Source: Luzula sylvatica (lineage: Eukaryota; Streptophyta; Magnoliopsida; Poales; Juncaceae). Taken from it: a stretch of 64,000 nucleotides of DNA. Location: positions 47,870,784-47,934,783 of the forward strand of contig OX326959.1 in NCBI GenBank assembly GCA_946800325.1, given 5' to 3'. The notes below the pieces were generated by a model. That model had not been told where the DNA came from and made no database searches. It saw nothing but the letters and a program-made list of their open reading frames with translations. A program made the position numbers and the translations under genes. Below are positions 10,896 to 22,414 of the stretch, in pieces; position 1 is the stretch's first letter, and the number at the start of each line of letters is the position of its first letter.

Positions 10896-11160
10896 CTCTT
10901 TTTTTTTGATGAAAACCCGTAGGTATATTCCATAAATATGATAAGTATCATTACATAGCATGGAATAATAAAAAACATACAGCCTAGTCTACCAAAAGAT
11001 CAGTACAAATGAAGGGTTTCGCAACCTAAGATGGTCGTCCTGGGAGAGGAAAAGTAAATCCCTCGCAGTCACACCTAGAGCTAGAGACCCTTGCAAATTT
11101 TGCCAGTTGATCCGCCAACACATTATTCTCTCGAGCCACGTGGCATATGGAGAATTTATA
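10896..11160 (-). mobile_element. 5'-truncated LINE with RNase H tail
   Basis: A 265-bp insertion flanked by the perfect 18-bp repeat CAATAGTCAAATATCTTT (10878-10895 and 11161-11178). On the minus strand it reads HVARENNVLADQLAKFA and then a stop. This is the C-terminal end of the RNase H domain found in one lineage of plant L1 LINEs. It ends in a run of A residues (T-run at 10901-10907 on the plus strand). The intact LINE at 42.6-46.6 kb ends after zf-RVT with no RNase H, so this is a different lineage. Confidence 0.9.
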
Positions 11161-11178
11161 CAATAGTCAAATATCTTT

Positions 11179-12430
11179 GTTAGCCAATCCAATAATCAAA
11201 TGTCTGGATTTATATATTTGCCCTTCTAAATATCCAAAATATCATATTCACCCTTCCAAATCAACCTATCATATTTACCCTCTAAAGGTTAGTAAAATTA
11301 AATAACAAAATAAGGCACTTTTTAATATAAAGGTTTTTAATAATAATTACAAAGATATACATTTTTTCAAAATTCAAAAAAAATATGAAAATATACATGT
11401 CCGGCTTCTTAAACTTTTTGATATTCCACTTCATATTGTATTCCTAAAATGTTCAATACAAGTATTATATCAAATAATAATAAAAAATATTAAATTTTAT
11501 TAAATATTGGGTTAAATATTGAAAATAATTCTTAACAAAAGATTAGTTTTATGTATCTTATTATATGAATCTAATCTTTCTAATAGAAATTCAAAATATT
11601 TTCTATGAAAACTTTTATTCAGTAGAGAAAACAATCTACCGGCAAACAAATTTTATAGTGTAACATTTTCTTAACGAATTTACATTTTAAAAACCATATT
11701 TTAATTTCTTTAGTAAAAAATATAGTTTTACAAAAAATCAAATGTCTAATCAAATATTATATTATTTATACAATACCTATAAGTATATAAATAAAATAAA
11801 TGGTAATATTCAATGTTATTACAAAAAAGAAAATTGTTGTATAACATTTTGAATTTCTAGTAAAAAAATCGATACCTAAAACTATTATATTAGAAAATAT
11901 TTATATACATGTAATAAGATACCTAAAACTATTTTTTTAGTTAGGAATATTTTTCAATGTTTAACCTGGTTTTTAATAAAATATAATATTTTTTATAGTT
12001 ATTTGATATAATATTTGGGACAATATAAATAAAATAATTTTGTTGGATGTTCGGCCTCTGAGAAACTGAACATGTATATTTTCAAAGATTTAGTGAATTG
12101 TTGTTATCATTAAAAACCAACATATTAGAAAATTAAAAGTGCCTATGGTAGATTCGATAAAATGAACACCGCGAGTTAAGATTTGTGATGTCTTTTTTTT
12201 ATATTTTGCAAGTCTTGAAAAGGTAAATATATTATTTATATTTTTGAAAGGGCAATTATTATATTTTTATTTTTCAATGAATAAATATGATATTTTTGGG
12301 TTTTCAGAAGTGTAAATCTGTGGACACGTCAGTTTGAAATCTGGGTACCAAATTTGCCCTCTCTAACAAAATAACCACCAAATTTCAAATTTCGTAATTT
12401 TTCAATTTTAAAATACAAAACTTTTTTATA
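11179..12430. other. AT-rich intergenic DNA
   Basis: Strongly AT-rich sequence upstream of the importin-alpha gene. I saw no ORF of substance, no RNA gene and no clear element ends. Confidence 0.6.
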
Positions 12431-12433
12431 TTT

Positions 12434-12468
12434 TTTAGGGTTTCTTGCCGTCTCGTTCAGTATAAAAA
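12434..12468 (+). promoter_or_regulatory. Probable core promoter of the importin-alpha gene
   Basis: A telo-box-like TTTTAGGGTTT (12434-12444) precedes a TATA box, TATAAAAA (12461-12468), about 110 bp upstream of the ATG. This spacing fits a 5' UTR of roughly 80 nt. A second AGGGTTAGG lies at 12547-12555. Telo-boxes are common in promoters of plant growth-related genes. Confidence 0.65.
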
Positions 12469-12577
12469 TCCCCTTTCTCCTCACATAATCGACTTCACTA
12501 AATTTCATCTCGTTACTTTTTACGATCTGAGCTTCTTTACACAACTAGGGTTAGGTTTTCAGATCCCTTGATTCAAG

Positions 12578-15271
12578 ATGTCTTTGAGGCCGAACGAGAG
12601 GGCGGAGATCCGTCGGAACAGGTACAAGGTTGCCGTCGATGCCGATGAAGGTCGCCGACGTCGCGAGGATAATTTGGTTGAGATCCGTAAGTCTCGCCGT
12701 GAAGAATCTCTTCTCAAGAAGCGTAGAGAGGGGATGCAGAACCCGCAATCGCAATCTGCTTACGCCCCTACTGCTGATAAGAAGGTATATTGTTAGCATT
12801 TTTTCGATTCGATGGATAATTTTCTTTGATAAAATAGTTGAAAGAGGTTAAATGCTGTCATCGAGTTGTATATTATGATTGATCTGGAATTAGTGTTTCA
12901 TATTCTGATTTATCCAAAATTAAGGTTATTGAGTTCTGGTTCATCACAAATCAGAGTTTTGTTAGTTGATTACTGATAAATTAACTCATTAGATCATACT
13001 TTTACTTTCTCCTGATTGAATTGGATCTCCTAGTGCTTCAGTCTGATAAGGAGCTTTATTATTTATCTTTTCTTAGTCTAGTTTGGTTCTATTATGTGAT
13101 CATATTATTTTTTTAGGGTTTTGATTCTTGATACATCAAATCATTGTTTTAATCAATTGATTAGTTTTTTTTAATTTGGTTTATATTGTATTGATAAAAA
13201 TTAGTTGGAGAGCTTGCCTGGAATGGTGTCAGGAGTTTATTCAGATGATAAGGGCTTGCAACTTGAGGCCACGACTCAATTTCGCAAACTTCTCTCAATT
13301 GGTACATTTTTAATAGTTACACTCTCGATTTTCTTAAACTACATTATTTTTGCACAAATATTTAAACGCTTTTAATTTGAAAAATTAGAGAGAAGCCCTC
13401 CTATAGAAGAAGTGATAGGATCTGGAGTGGTCCCTCGATTCGTCGAATTTCTTACTAGAGAAGATTATCCTCAACTCCAGGTTTAACTTCATCTTATTCA
13501 CTCAGTATATATTCTATGTGATTCATCATTCATTTTTCTAACTTTGTTTATCTATGTTTTCAGTTTGAGGCAGCTTGGGCTCTGACGAATATTGCTTCGG
13601 GTACTTCTGACAACACCAAGGTCGTGGTTGATCACGGTGCAATACCAATCTTTGTCAAGCTTTTATCTTCCCACAGTGAAGATGTTCGCGAACAGGTACA
13701 ATAATCTCTTCATTTACTTAAATCTAAATTAGAATTAGCTCATGAATTTCATAACAAGCCATTTTTTCTGATAGGCGGTGTGGGCACTGGGAAATGTAGC
13801 TGGAGATTCGCCGAAATTGAGGGATTTGGTGCTTGGACACGGTGCACTGCTTCCTCTCCTACAGCAGCTCAATGAACACGCCAAACTCTCCATGCTCAGA
13901 AACGCCACCTGGACTCTCTCCAACTTTTGCAGGGGCAAACCTCAGCCCTCTTTCGATCAGGTAATCTCATTTCTAACTAATATATTTTTATGTAAAGTTA
14001 AATAAAAAGACTAATGTGTTTTTTATTTGTTTAGGTTAAACCTGCTTTGCCTGCACTGGAGAGGCTGGTTAATTCGAATGATGAGGAGGTTCTCACAGAT
14101 GCATGCTGGGCCCTCTCGTACCTGTCTGACGGTACCAATGACAAGATCCAAGCTGTTCTTGGATCTGGTGTTTGCCCTCGCCTTGTCGAGCTCTTAATGT
14201 TAGTTTTTGCTTAAATCTCTTTACCTTTTACAATGAAATATGCATCAAGATCCGTGCAAAATAATGTTTCTTCAATTATATATCCATATTTTTTTATTGA
14301 ATTTTGTTGTAATTTGATTATGCAGGCATCCTTCTCCTTCGGTTCTGATTCCAGCACTTCGTACTGTTGGAAACATAGTCACTGGTGACGATCTCCAGAC
14401 TCAAGTAAATTTACATCTCTTTTTTCACAATTTATTCACACTTGAGCTTATTTTCCAATCTCGATTTCTTAAATTTTCATTTTGTACCGATACAGTTTGT
14501 GATAGAGAACGGTGCTCTTGGTTGTCTTCTGAACCTCTTGACAAACAACCACAAGAAGAGCATTAAAAAAGAAGCTTGCTGGACCATCTCCAACATTACT
14601 GCTGGCAACAAAGACCAAATTCAGGTACATTTTTTTCAATAATTTATCACATTTAAAAATTTAATTAATTTATCATAACTAATTTGTGCTGTATATATAG
14701 TCTGTGATAAGTGCAGGAATAATTGGCCCACTGGTGGCGCTTCTACAAACTGCCGAATTCGATATTAAGAAAGAAGCCGCTTGGGCCGTCTCAAACGCCA
14801 CTTCTGGCGGCACTCCTGATCAAATCAGGTATACATTGTTTTCAGAAAATTCATGTTTTTTTTTGTAACATTTATTAACAATATTTTCGATGAATTAGGT
14901 TTCTCGTGACGGAAGGCTGCATAAAACCCTTGTGCGATCTTCTCATCTGTCCAGATCCTCGTATCGTAACGGTATGTCTGGAAGGACTGGAGAACATTCT
15001 CAAAGTGGGGGAGGCCTTGAAGAACTCTGGCATGACCGGTGACGTGAATCAATACGCGCAATTAATTGACGATGCGGAAGGGTTGGAAAAGATTGAGAAC
15101 TTGCAGAGTCACGATAACACCGAGATTTACGAGAAGGCCGTGAAGATTTTGGAGACGTATTGGCTCGAGGACGACGATGAGGAAATGGATGGTGAAGTTC
15201 AAGGTGGGTTTGTTGGGAATGGTGGGGCTGCTCCTCAGGTTGTGCCTGGCAGTTTCGACTTCAAATTTTAA
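12578..15271 (+). CDS. IMPA: Importin subunit alpha (nuclear import receptor)
   Basis: This adaptor binds classical nuclear localisation signals in the cytosol and couples cargo to importin-beta. Ten exons are supported by GT-AG borders and continuous frame: 12578-12784, 13205-13301, 13389-13480, 13564-13695, 13775-13960, 14035-14198, 14326-14404, 14496-14624, 14701-14828 and 14899-15271. Together they encode 528 residues, the usual family length. The first 69 residues form an Arg-rich importin-beta-binding domain ([29 protein letters not shown]). Armadillo repeats follow, with the NLS-binding Trp/Asn motif in [44 protein letters not shown] and [11 protein letters not shown]. The C-terminus has an acidic patch (DDDEEMDGE) and ends in FDFKF. 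The start is the first ATG, directly before the conserved [12 protein letters not shown]. No disabling change was seen. Confidence 0.97.
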
Positions 15272-16130
15272 GAGGGGTATGTCCTTGTATTATTTGTATG
15301 TTTTTTTGCAAGGTATTTAAGAGATTTAGGGTTGAATAAATATCTATTTTGTAGATGATAGCGAAAAGTTTGGGGGAGGGTGAAGTGGTGTGCCCTTAAT
15401 AAGTTATTAAAAATGGAGGTCTCCAGTTTGGGCGAGTTGTGTCAAGTGTCCAGTTGGGTCAGTCTTCTATTTAAGACTGGAAGTCTCCAGTTTGCATTTG
15501 CATTCATTTCATTGGGTTTTGGGGGGGTTGGGGTTATTGGGTGCATCGCTTTGCATGAGAGGAGTCGGGTTGGGTCTAGTCTGGGTGCATATGTTGGTCC
15601 AAGTCAGTCTACAGATGGCTTGTGTCATGGCATGAAAATACTATTTTGTTAGTCGTGTAGTCGTTTTGTATAGTCATGAGAGTTTTCATTTTTTGCATTT
15701 GAACCAAATTATTCAAGTTTTTTTGTTCATGTAATATTTTGATGGTATGGTTTTGGTTTGTTGTGCTACTTGGGTTTTAAAATGTTTTGTCGTAAATGCT
15801 TTTTGTTAAGTTTGTCATGTGATTCTTCTATTGGTTCGTACGAATTAGGGATGAAACTTATTTCTTTGTCATTGATTTTTGATCTCGTTTCCAAATAGAG
15901 TAATCTCTAACTAATCATTCCTATTTATGAACCTGCCATAATTTGTTAATACATGAAGCAGAAATTTGTCCTGATTTTGAGCTGTATTTAGTGTTCATGT
16001 GTGCGATATTGCACAGTATTGTTGATAGTGCTAATCTTAAGAAATTTATAGGCCGAGTTTTTATGTAAATTGTTTTTTTGAAGTTGGTCCAAGAGCACGA
16101 AATGTGTTATAATCGGCCCAAATTTTTAAT
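15272..16130 (+). other. 3' flank of the importin-alpha gene
   Basis: A polyadenylation signal AATAAA lies at 15335-15340, 64 bp after the stop, so the 3' UTR may end near 15360. The following GT-rich DNA to about 15850 has one 90-codon ORF (15380-15652) with no recognisable domain, which I treat as chance. No element ends were identified. Confidence 0.55.
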
Positions 16131-16199
16131 TAAAAAGCGGAAGTTTTACAATGATGAGGCTCCAAAAAGCCTAAAGTGAAAATAAAAACAAAAAATACA

Positions 16200-16717
16200 A
16201 TAGAAACCTAGATTAAATGTTTTGAACTATAGCTTTGCCAACTACCATGAGTAGATTAAGCCAGTGATATTTTGGGCTAGTAGGTTTGGCATTCTTCCTT
16301 TTCTTTGAAAAATACGCATATTTTGCTCCTTCCAGATCATCCAAACAGTGGCCGCCCATTTTTGTACCCTTTTTTCTCGAGTTTCGATTTCCCTATCGGA
16401 ATTTTTTGACAGGGCATGCCAAGATTCTCGAAGTTTTTGTCTTAGGTACGCTCGTAGGCCCATTAGTTCGAACACGCTTGTGGTATAGGGGCAGCTGGCG
16501 AGAAGGTGGAAAGTGGTTTCTAGAGTTTCCGTACATAAAACGCATTCCATACTCGTAGGCCAATTCTTTTTAGTAGATTTTCTTGTGTAAGAATGCGGTC
16601 ATTCATGGCTAGCCCAGATGAAAATTCTGACTTTAAGAGGTGCCAGATGAAAATTCTTTTTAGTAGATTTTTGTTATGTAAATTGTTGTGTTTACAAGGA
16701 CAAATACAAACCATCAA
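16200..16717 (-). mobile_element. LINE relic (zf-RVT region)
   Basis: The minus strand reads CVLCTETLETTFHLLASC, a degenerate form of the zinc-binding zf-RVT motif, followed by WKEQNMRIFQRKGRM. Both match the intact LINE ORF2 at 42986-46390. Upstream, in another frame, it reads MNDRILTQENLLKRIGL, matching NNKILTGDNLLKRGW, so a frameshift separates the pieces. Only the ORF2 C-terminus remains. Confidence 0.85.
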
Positions 16718-16719
16718 TC

Positions 16720-18141
16720 TTTTTTTTCGTACATTTTAAATGATAAAAGTTCAATGCAAAGATACACAAGTGAAGTGTCCAGTGACATGATTGAAATTGA
16801 AGAACTACATTTTCTTAGTTTTTTTTTTTTAAAGAAAACAGTAGGCCTTTCGTATCAAAATAAGAATTAAGGTTATATTGTTTCATAAAACAAAAAAACT
16901 CAAACAAACTACTAACTAAAACTGCCATAAAAAGAGGGAAAAGGTATGAAATTCATCTTGGAAAACTCGGCTTATTTTTACCCTCATTAAAGATGTTGAA
17001 GATTCTGGCACGATTTAGACTCCACTTGGTAAGAGCGACCAAATTAATCGATCATTTCTGTCGGTGTTTTCATTGCTTAACTTTTGCTTATACAAAAGGA
17101 ACGAACCGGACCAGAAGTGGTATGAATATGAAGTGCTAAGCATGGTAGCAATTTTATGTTTGGGGTGATATGTATATATTAATTTTTTATTTTCACCGTG
17201 ACGATTCGATTTTCTCCAAGATCTTATAATATTTCGTATGTAAAAGATAACAATGCATTTGAGATTGTTATTAACAATAGCAGGCCATCCAATATATAAA
17301 TAGCAGGTCATGCAAGAATTATGAAATCATCATGCATTTGTTTACCATGAACTAGAGTACTCATCGATTTTGTTCTGTTTAAGAAATATGCGTGTCGTAC
17401 AAACGACATTGGTGAATTAAGGGACAATATATAAACGCATCATTTTATGCAGCCAATCCAGCCATCTTCCTGTAATACATAGTATTTTATATGAATTAAA
17501 TTTAATTGATGGAGAAATAAATAAATCAATAGAACCGTGATTAACACATGAATTATGACTAATTAGAAAAAATAAATAAAGATATATAAATGATATTTCA
17601 AACATACATTTGTTTAATTTAACATATTTTAGAAGTTCGTTATATATTAACCATCGTCGAATATTATTTCATATGGGTGTCTCAATATGTTAAAAATTTG
17701 TACATATATCAATGATCGAAATTATCGAAAATGTTTACATGAACACTAGTGAAAAATATATAGGTATTTCAAATGTCGGATAAGAAAACCAACTAAACCC
17801 TAAATTATGTTCAGTTAATTAAGTTTAAAATATGGCGTGATCGATGCGTATCTTAGGCGTATTTGGACCAGTCTTATTTGTATTCATATCTGCTGCATAA
17901 TGGATCAGATTTTATACGCACCGGGATAACATAGGATTTGTGTTGACAGAGCATATGTGATATTTTTAGATTTTTTAGGTTCTGACATTAGACATATATG
18001 TCATGTCACAAGTTAATCAATGAAAGAATCCAATTTATTCAAATTAAAAAGGTAAGATGTTTGATTGATCAAATTAAAATAAAATAAAATAAGAGAGTTG
18101 ATTGACCGAATTAAAATTTTGGAGATTTGATTGAAATTTTA
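16720..18141. other. AT-rich intergenic DNA
   Basis: No genes were seen. It contains the first copy of a dispersed duplication (17270-17425; its partner is at 20440-20640). Confidence 0.55.
17270..17425 (+). repeat. Dispersed direct repeat, copy 1
   Basis: Shares CATCCAATATATAAAT, TGCAAGAATTATG and the AAGAAATATGCGTGTCGTAC / ATTGGTG blocks, in order, with 20440-20640, about 3.1 kb downstream. The copies are clearly diverged. No ends typical of a transposon were found. Confidence 0.65.
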
Positions 18142-18689
18142 GGGCTTATTCGGCAATACAAAGAATAGAGGAATAAAGGAATAGAGAATAGTCTCTATTC
18201 AACTATATTCCAACAACGTTCGTTGATATTAATGGAATAAAATTATTGGTTTAAAATATATAAATAATAACTAATGATCAAATTATCCTTAACCATATTT
18301 AATAAATTAATAAGGAAATATCATAAAATGAAAATGAGTTATTTTAATTAATTAAACAAGTACCACGATAATAATTAACGATTCAAATAATTATTCGATT
18401 TCTTGGAAAGAAAAACAAACGCGAAAGGAGGAATGAGGAGGGAAAAAATATAATAAATATGTATTATGAGTTAATGTCACGTAAACAAACAAAGGAATAG
18501 GCAAGGTTATTTTTGTCAATAAAATTTGCTTAATCCATGGAATAGCCCAATTCCATATTTTACTTGGAAGAAACTAATTCCACTAATCTACCTATTTATT
18601 CCTTGTTCTTCTCATCTTTTTCGGCGGGAATATAAAGAATTAAGATACTTATTCTTCTATTCTTTGCTATTCCAGGATTGCCGAACACC
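18142..18689. mobile_element. hAT-like MITE
   Basis: The terminal inverted regions GGCTTATTCGGCAATAC and GGTGTTCGGCAATCC (right end read in reverse) share CAAAGAATAGA(A/G)GAATAA farther in. The flanking ATTTTAG and ATCTTAG are a probable target duplication with one mismatch. No coding sequence. Confidence 0.7.
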
Positions 18690-20439
18690 ATCTTAGTGAA
18701 AAGTAAGGACCAAAAATAAATATCATAGTCTTCGTAATATTTGTATCCATAAAAACGAGAAATAATGCGGTAAGCATTATTCTTGTCCTTGATCATGATT
18801 TTGTCCAACTGAGTGTGTGCGAGAAGATTTTAATGAGACATTTTATGTCACATATGAAACATAATAATATTGTAATATTTTTCTTTCACTATAAATTTTA
18901 TCCCGTTGTGTTTTACTTAGTAAGATTTTAACGAGACAATTTTTCTTTACGTTCAATAGGGAGTGCTATATATATGAATGTATTTATTGTTATTAGTTAT
19001 ATATTATATATATAATTTTGCATGGATATGAAGGGTTGAATAATCATAAACATGTATGAACATGCTAATGTGCAAGCAAATGTGTACATTGGAGAATTTA
19101 CATGAGAACATTCACATTGAATCGATTGATGCAATGTTCACTATATAAGCATGATTTATGGAATAATTTGTACACAAACAATTCAATCAATAATAAAAAT
19201 CTCCCTCTAAATTCCTTGGATCGTTTTACCTTCTATTTATTACAAGTTGTAAATAATCAACTTCCTACTTGTAACTTTGGTCGATGTATTATCAACAAAT
19301 TAAGAAATCCATCACAAATTGCATACACTATTAAAAAAATTGATAATAAATGAAGAAAACTTATATGTCCTTCATATGATTTTCAAATACAAAACATTAT
19401 TATATGATTTCATACTAGACGAATTATATACAAAACATTATTATATGGCAAACCATATGAGGTGATAAACGCATTAGTTGTTAAATAAAATTAGACAGCA
19501 AATCTTTTTTTTTTTGAAAGAATTAGACAGCAAATCTTTAGATGATAAATTTAGCTTATTATGTTATTTTATGATCTCATTTATGTTAAATCATGTTTAA
19601 TTAAAATTTTATGTGATGATATTTCTAATATTTCCGGATCATTCTCATAATTTTTTGTGATTATTACATCCATTTTAAATTTTGCAACCTTTTATTTTAC
19701 AGATCTATTTAAATTTTGAACTTATTCAGTTTTGGACATTATTCATTTTACTACTAGATAGTTCTGCATTTTTGGCATCATATATTTTCATATTTTTGTG
19801 TTCTCTATTTTTTTTAAATCTAGTAAATAAAATATGTTTTATCTCTAAACTAATGAAATCCGACATGGTGAATACAAATTTGAATTACCATCTAAATCCA
19901 AATAAATAAATTATAATTATAATATGATTTACCATCTAATTATTTTACAACGCCGTAAATTGTGTACATGCCTGAACATTTAATGTAACGAGTTGTATAT
20001 CCCAAATTTGATTAATACATTTTATTTCTATATACCACAAAATTTTAATGAACATGTCTAACAAATTAATTTTATGAAGAAATTACAAAGGTGGTCTTCT
20101 GAGGCTCACAAAATATTTAGTGAAATTAATAGCTTTTAAAGAATACTTGAGCTTTGAGCTCGACTCCTTACGTAAAAATATTTTACCGGAAATGATGCAA
20201 AGATGAAGCATGTCGAAATTTTATTGTTGACGGCAAAGCAATAGTTTATTTTCTTAGTTTGATGGTTTGATCCGTATAGGGACTTATTATATTTGTGAAA
20301 CTCGACTCTCTTTACACGTTATCCCGCCAAAATTACGATTTTTCTCCCATACCTTAATAATTATCAAGTAAAAGGTAACCATGCGTTAAATCGAAAAAAG
20401 AGGTAACTATGGGTCGACTTAGTCGTTAACATAAGCAGT
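18690..20439. other. AT-rich intergenic DNA with a 13-bp retro-insertion scar
   Basis: No gene was found. At 19489-19539 the 19-bp sequence AATTAGACAGCAAATCTTT occurs twice around a 13-bp T-rich insert (19508-19520). Confidence 0.6.
19489..19539 (-). mobile_element. Minimal LINE/SINE-type insertion
   Basis: A perfect 19-bp direct repeat (19489-19507 and 19521-19539) flanks only TTTTTTTTGAAAG. On the minus strand this is CTTTC followed by poly-A, the pattern expected from target-primed reverse transcription that stopped just after copying the tail. Confidence 0.7.
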
Positions 20440-20640
20440 TCATCCAATATATAAATATGTATAGTTCATGTAAAAATTGTGAAATTATCATACGATATAT
20501 AAATATGCATAGTTCATGTAAGAATTATGGAAATCCTCATACATTTTGTATCCCATGAAGTAGAGTAATCAACTAATCATTTATTTTGTTATCTTCAAGA
20601 AATATACACGTCGTACTAATGAGGTATTGGTGGGTTAAAG
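20440..20640 (+). repeat. Dispersed direct repeat, copy 2
   Basis: Partner of 17270-17425. The left part is itself partly duplicated, since ATATATAAATATG and ATAGTTCATGTAA each appear twice (20449-20521). Confidence 0.6.
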
Positions 20641-20701
20641 AAAAGTATTTTTGGGTTTTCATTTTCATATTGGAGCGCCTCATTTCACAACGTACAGAGG
20701 T

Positions 20702-22098
20702 GGCTTGTTTGATTTGAGGGATTTTGCTGGATTACGGTGCCAAATCCCGGATTCCAACTAAAATCACTTGTTTGATTTCTACATGTATTGTACTTTGCTC
20801 TCAAAATCCCTGTATTATGTTATACATCAAAAATATCTGTATTTCATTATCCAGGGAGCTCTCTCATCTCTCTTCCCTCTCGCCACTCTCCTCAGTCTCC
20901 CAAAACAAGTGAGTCGATCTCCCTCTGCCAAAAAATTTCTGTACCGGCCAAGTTCTACCCTCGGTTGTTGCAAGAACACCCCTCTCTCTCTCTCTCTCTC
21001 TAGAGCGATTCACCGAGTACCGCTAACTGGAGCTTCCATTCGTACTCCTGCCTTGTGAAGTCGATCTCCCTCATACTGCAGCTTGAGGCGAAGTATCTAT
21101 CCAACTAAATTTCGTTTTCATAGTCAAATTGCTTTTATTTTCCAATTTTAGTGACCAATTCTTGCTTTTGACCTCCCAATTCAAAGTAAAATTGAGCATT
21201 TATATTGTGATCTCTCTTTGTAATTGTCCATTCTTTCAAAGGTTTTGATTTCGAGTACCATTGTTTTCCTGTAGCAATGATCAGAAATTAGAATTAGTTG
21301 CTGTATTTTCATCATATATTTAGGTACCATTAGTTGTAACAAAATGCATTTCAGTAGGATCAAAATGAGTGAATGGAATGTAGGTTATCAAAATTAGTTG
21401 ATTTCGAGTATCATTTTTTTCCTTGGTAATTGGTGGCTAGTTAATTTTCTGTACCAATTTTTAGGTTATCATAATGGGCTAGATATTTTAGTATCGATCA
21501 AAGACCAAATTATGCTCCAACGAAATGAAGAGGTTCAATATCGAGGGTCAACAACGATGAGAGGACGGTGCCATGAAGATCGAGAGTGAGTCGAAATTAG
21601 AAATAATATATCGAGGCACGTGTGGGTAAATTGTGTAATTCGTTAAGTTATATTTATGTTAATTTATCGGTTGTCATGTATTTTTGATTTATTAGTTTTG
21701 TTTTGTACTAGAGTCGTGTTAAACAAATCTTGTTTCGTGGTAGTGTGGAAGTGGGAATTTTTTATGATAATTGTTTTGTTAGTGATTATAGAAGTTGAAT
21801 TTGAATTTAATTATTTTTATATTTAATTAATATTTTATTATTGTAAATATTAAAGTTCTATAATGTCATTTGCATGAATTATTAATTAGAAGTTATGGAT
21901 TAATTTAATTACATGATTTATTTCGTTACTAATTTGTGAATCATGAATTTCAATCAAAAAAACAAACAAATGATTTTTGTTTACATGTTATCAAAATCCC
22001 TCACATCAAACAACTTATACGGATGATCAAATACATGGATTCTCAAATACATGTATTTCATATATCCATGTATTCTAAAATCCCTCAAATCAAACATG
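20702..22098. mobile_element. TIR element (GGCTTGTTTGATTTGAGGGA family)
   Basis: The left end GGCTTGTTTGATTTGAGGGA is mirrored at the right by TCCCTCAAATCAAAC. An inner pair, CAAATACATGGATTCTCAAATACATG and its mirror, gives an imperfect fold-back right end. About 1.4 kb long, with a CT microsatellite at 20982-21001 and no transposase. The TIR-bounded element at 33138-38128 uses nearly the same ends. Target duplication not identified. Confidence 0.65.
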
Positions 22099-22256
22099 AT
22101 GAAATTTTTCAAAAATAATTTGAAAGACGATAATACATATATATTCAATTTTATCGTAAAATATATTAGTATAATCATATACATATATTATCGTTCAATT
22201 ATTTTTTGGAGAAACTACTGTCCTTTGAAGTCCCTATTAAGATTTGTTAATGTGTC

Positions 22257-22400
22257 ACCAATTGTCTCGTGGTCTAGTGGTGAGTTGTTTAACACAATAT
22301 ATCATATGTCATGGGTTCGAGTCTCGTTGGTAGTATCAGTAAAAATATGAAATCAAATATATCCACGATTCGTGGTTTAGGTTTCTTTCAAAAAGATTTT
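22257..22400 (+). mobile_element. tRNA-derived SINE
   Basis: Flanked by the perfect 14-bp repeat TTTGTTAATGTGTC (22243-22256 and 22401-22414). The head holds a pol III A box (TGGTCTAGTGG, 22270-22280) and B box (GGTTCGAGTC, 22313-22322), about 32 bp apart. The element is 144 bp and ends in a T-run, a known form for plant Au-type SINEs. Confidence 0.88.
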
Positions 22401-22414
22401 TTTGTTAATGTGTC

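Noticed and set aside
12551..12799. Minus-strand ORF opposite importin-alpha exon 1
   Set aside because: It is antisense to a clearly conserved importin-beta-binding domain and has no motif.
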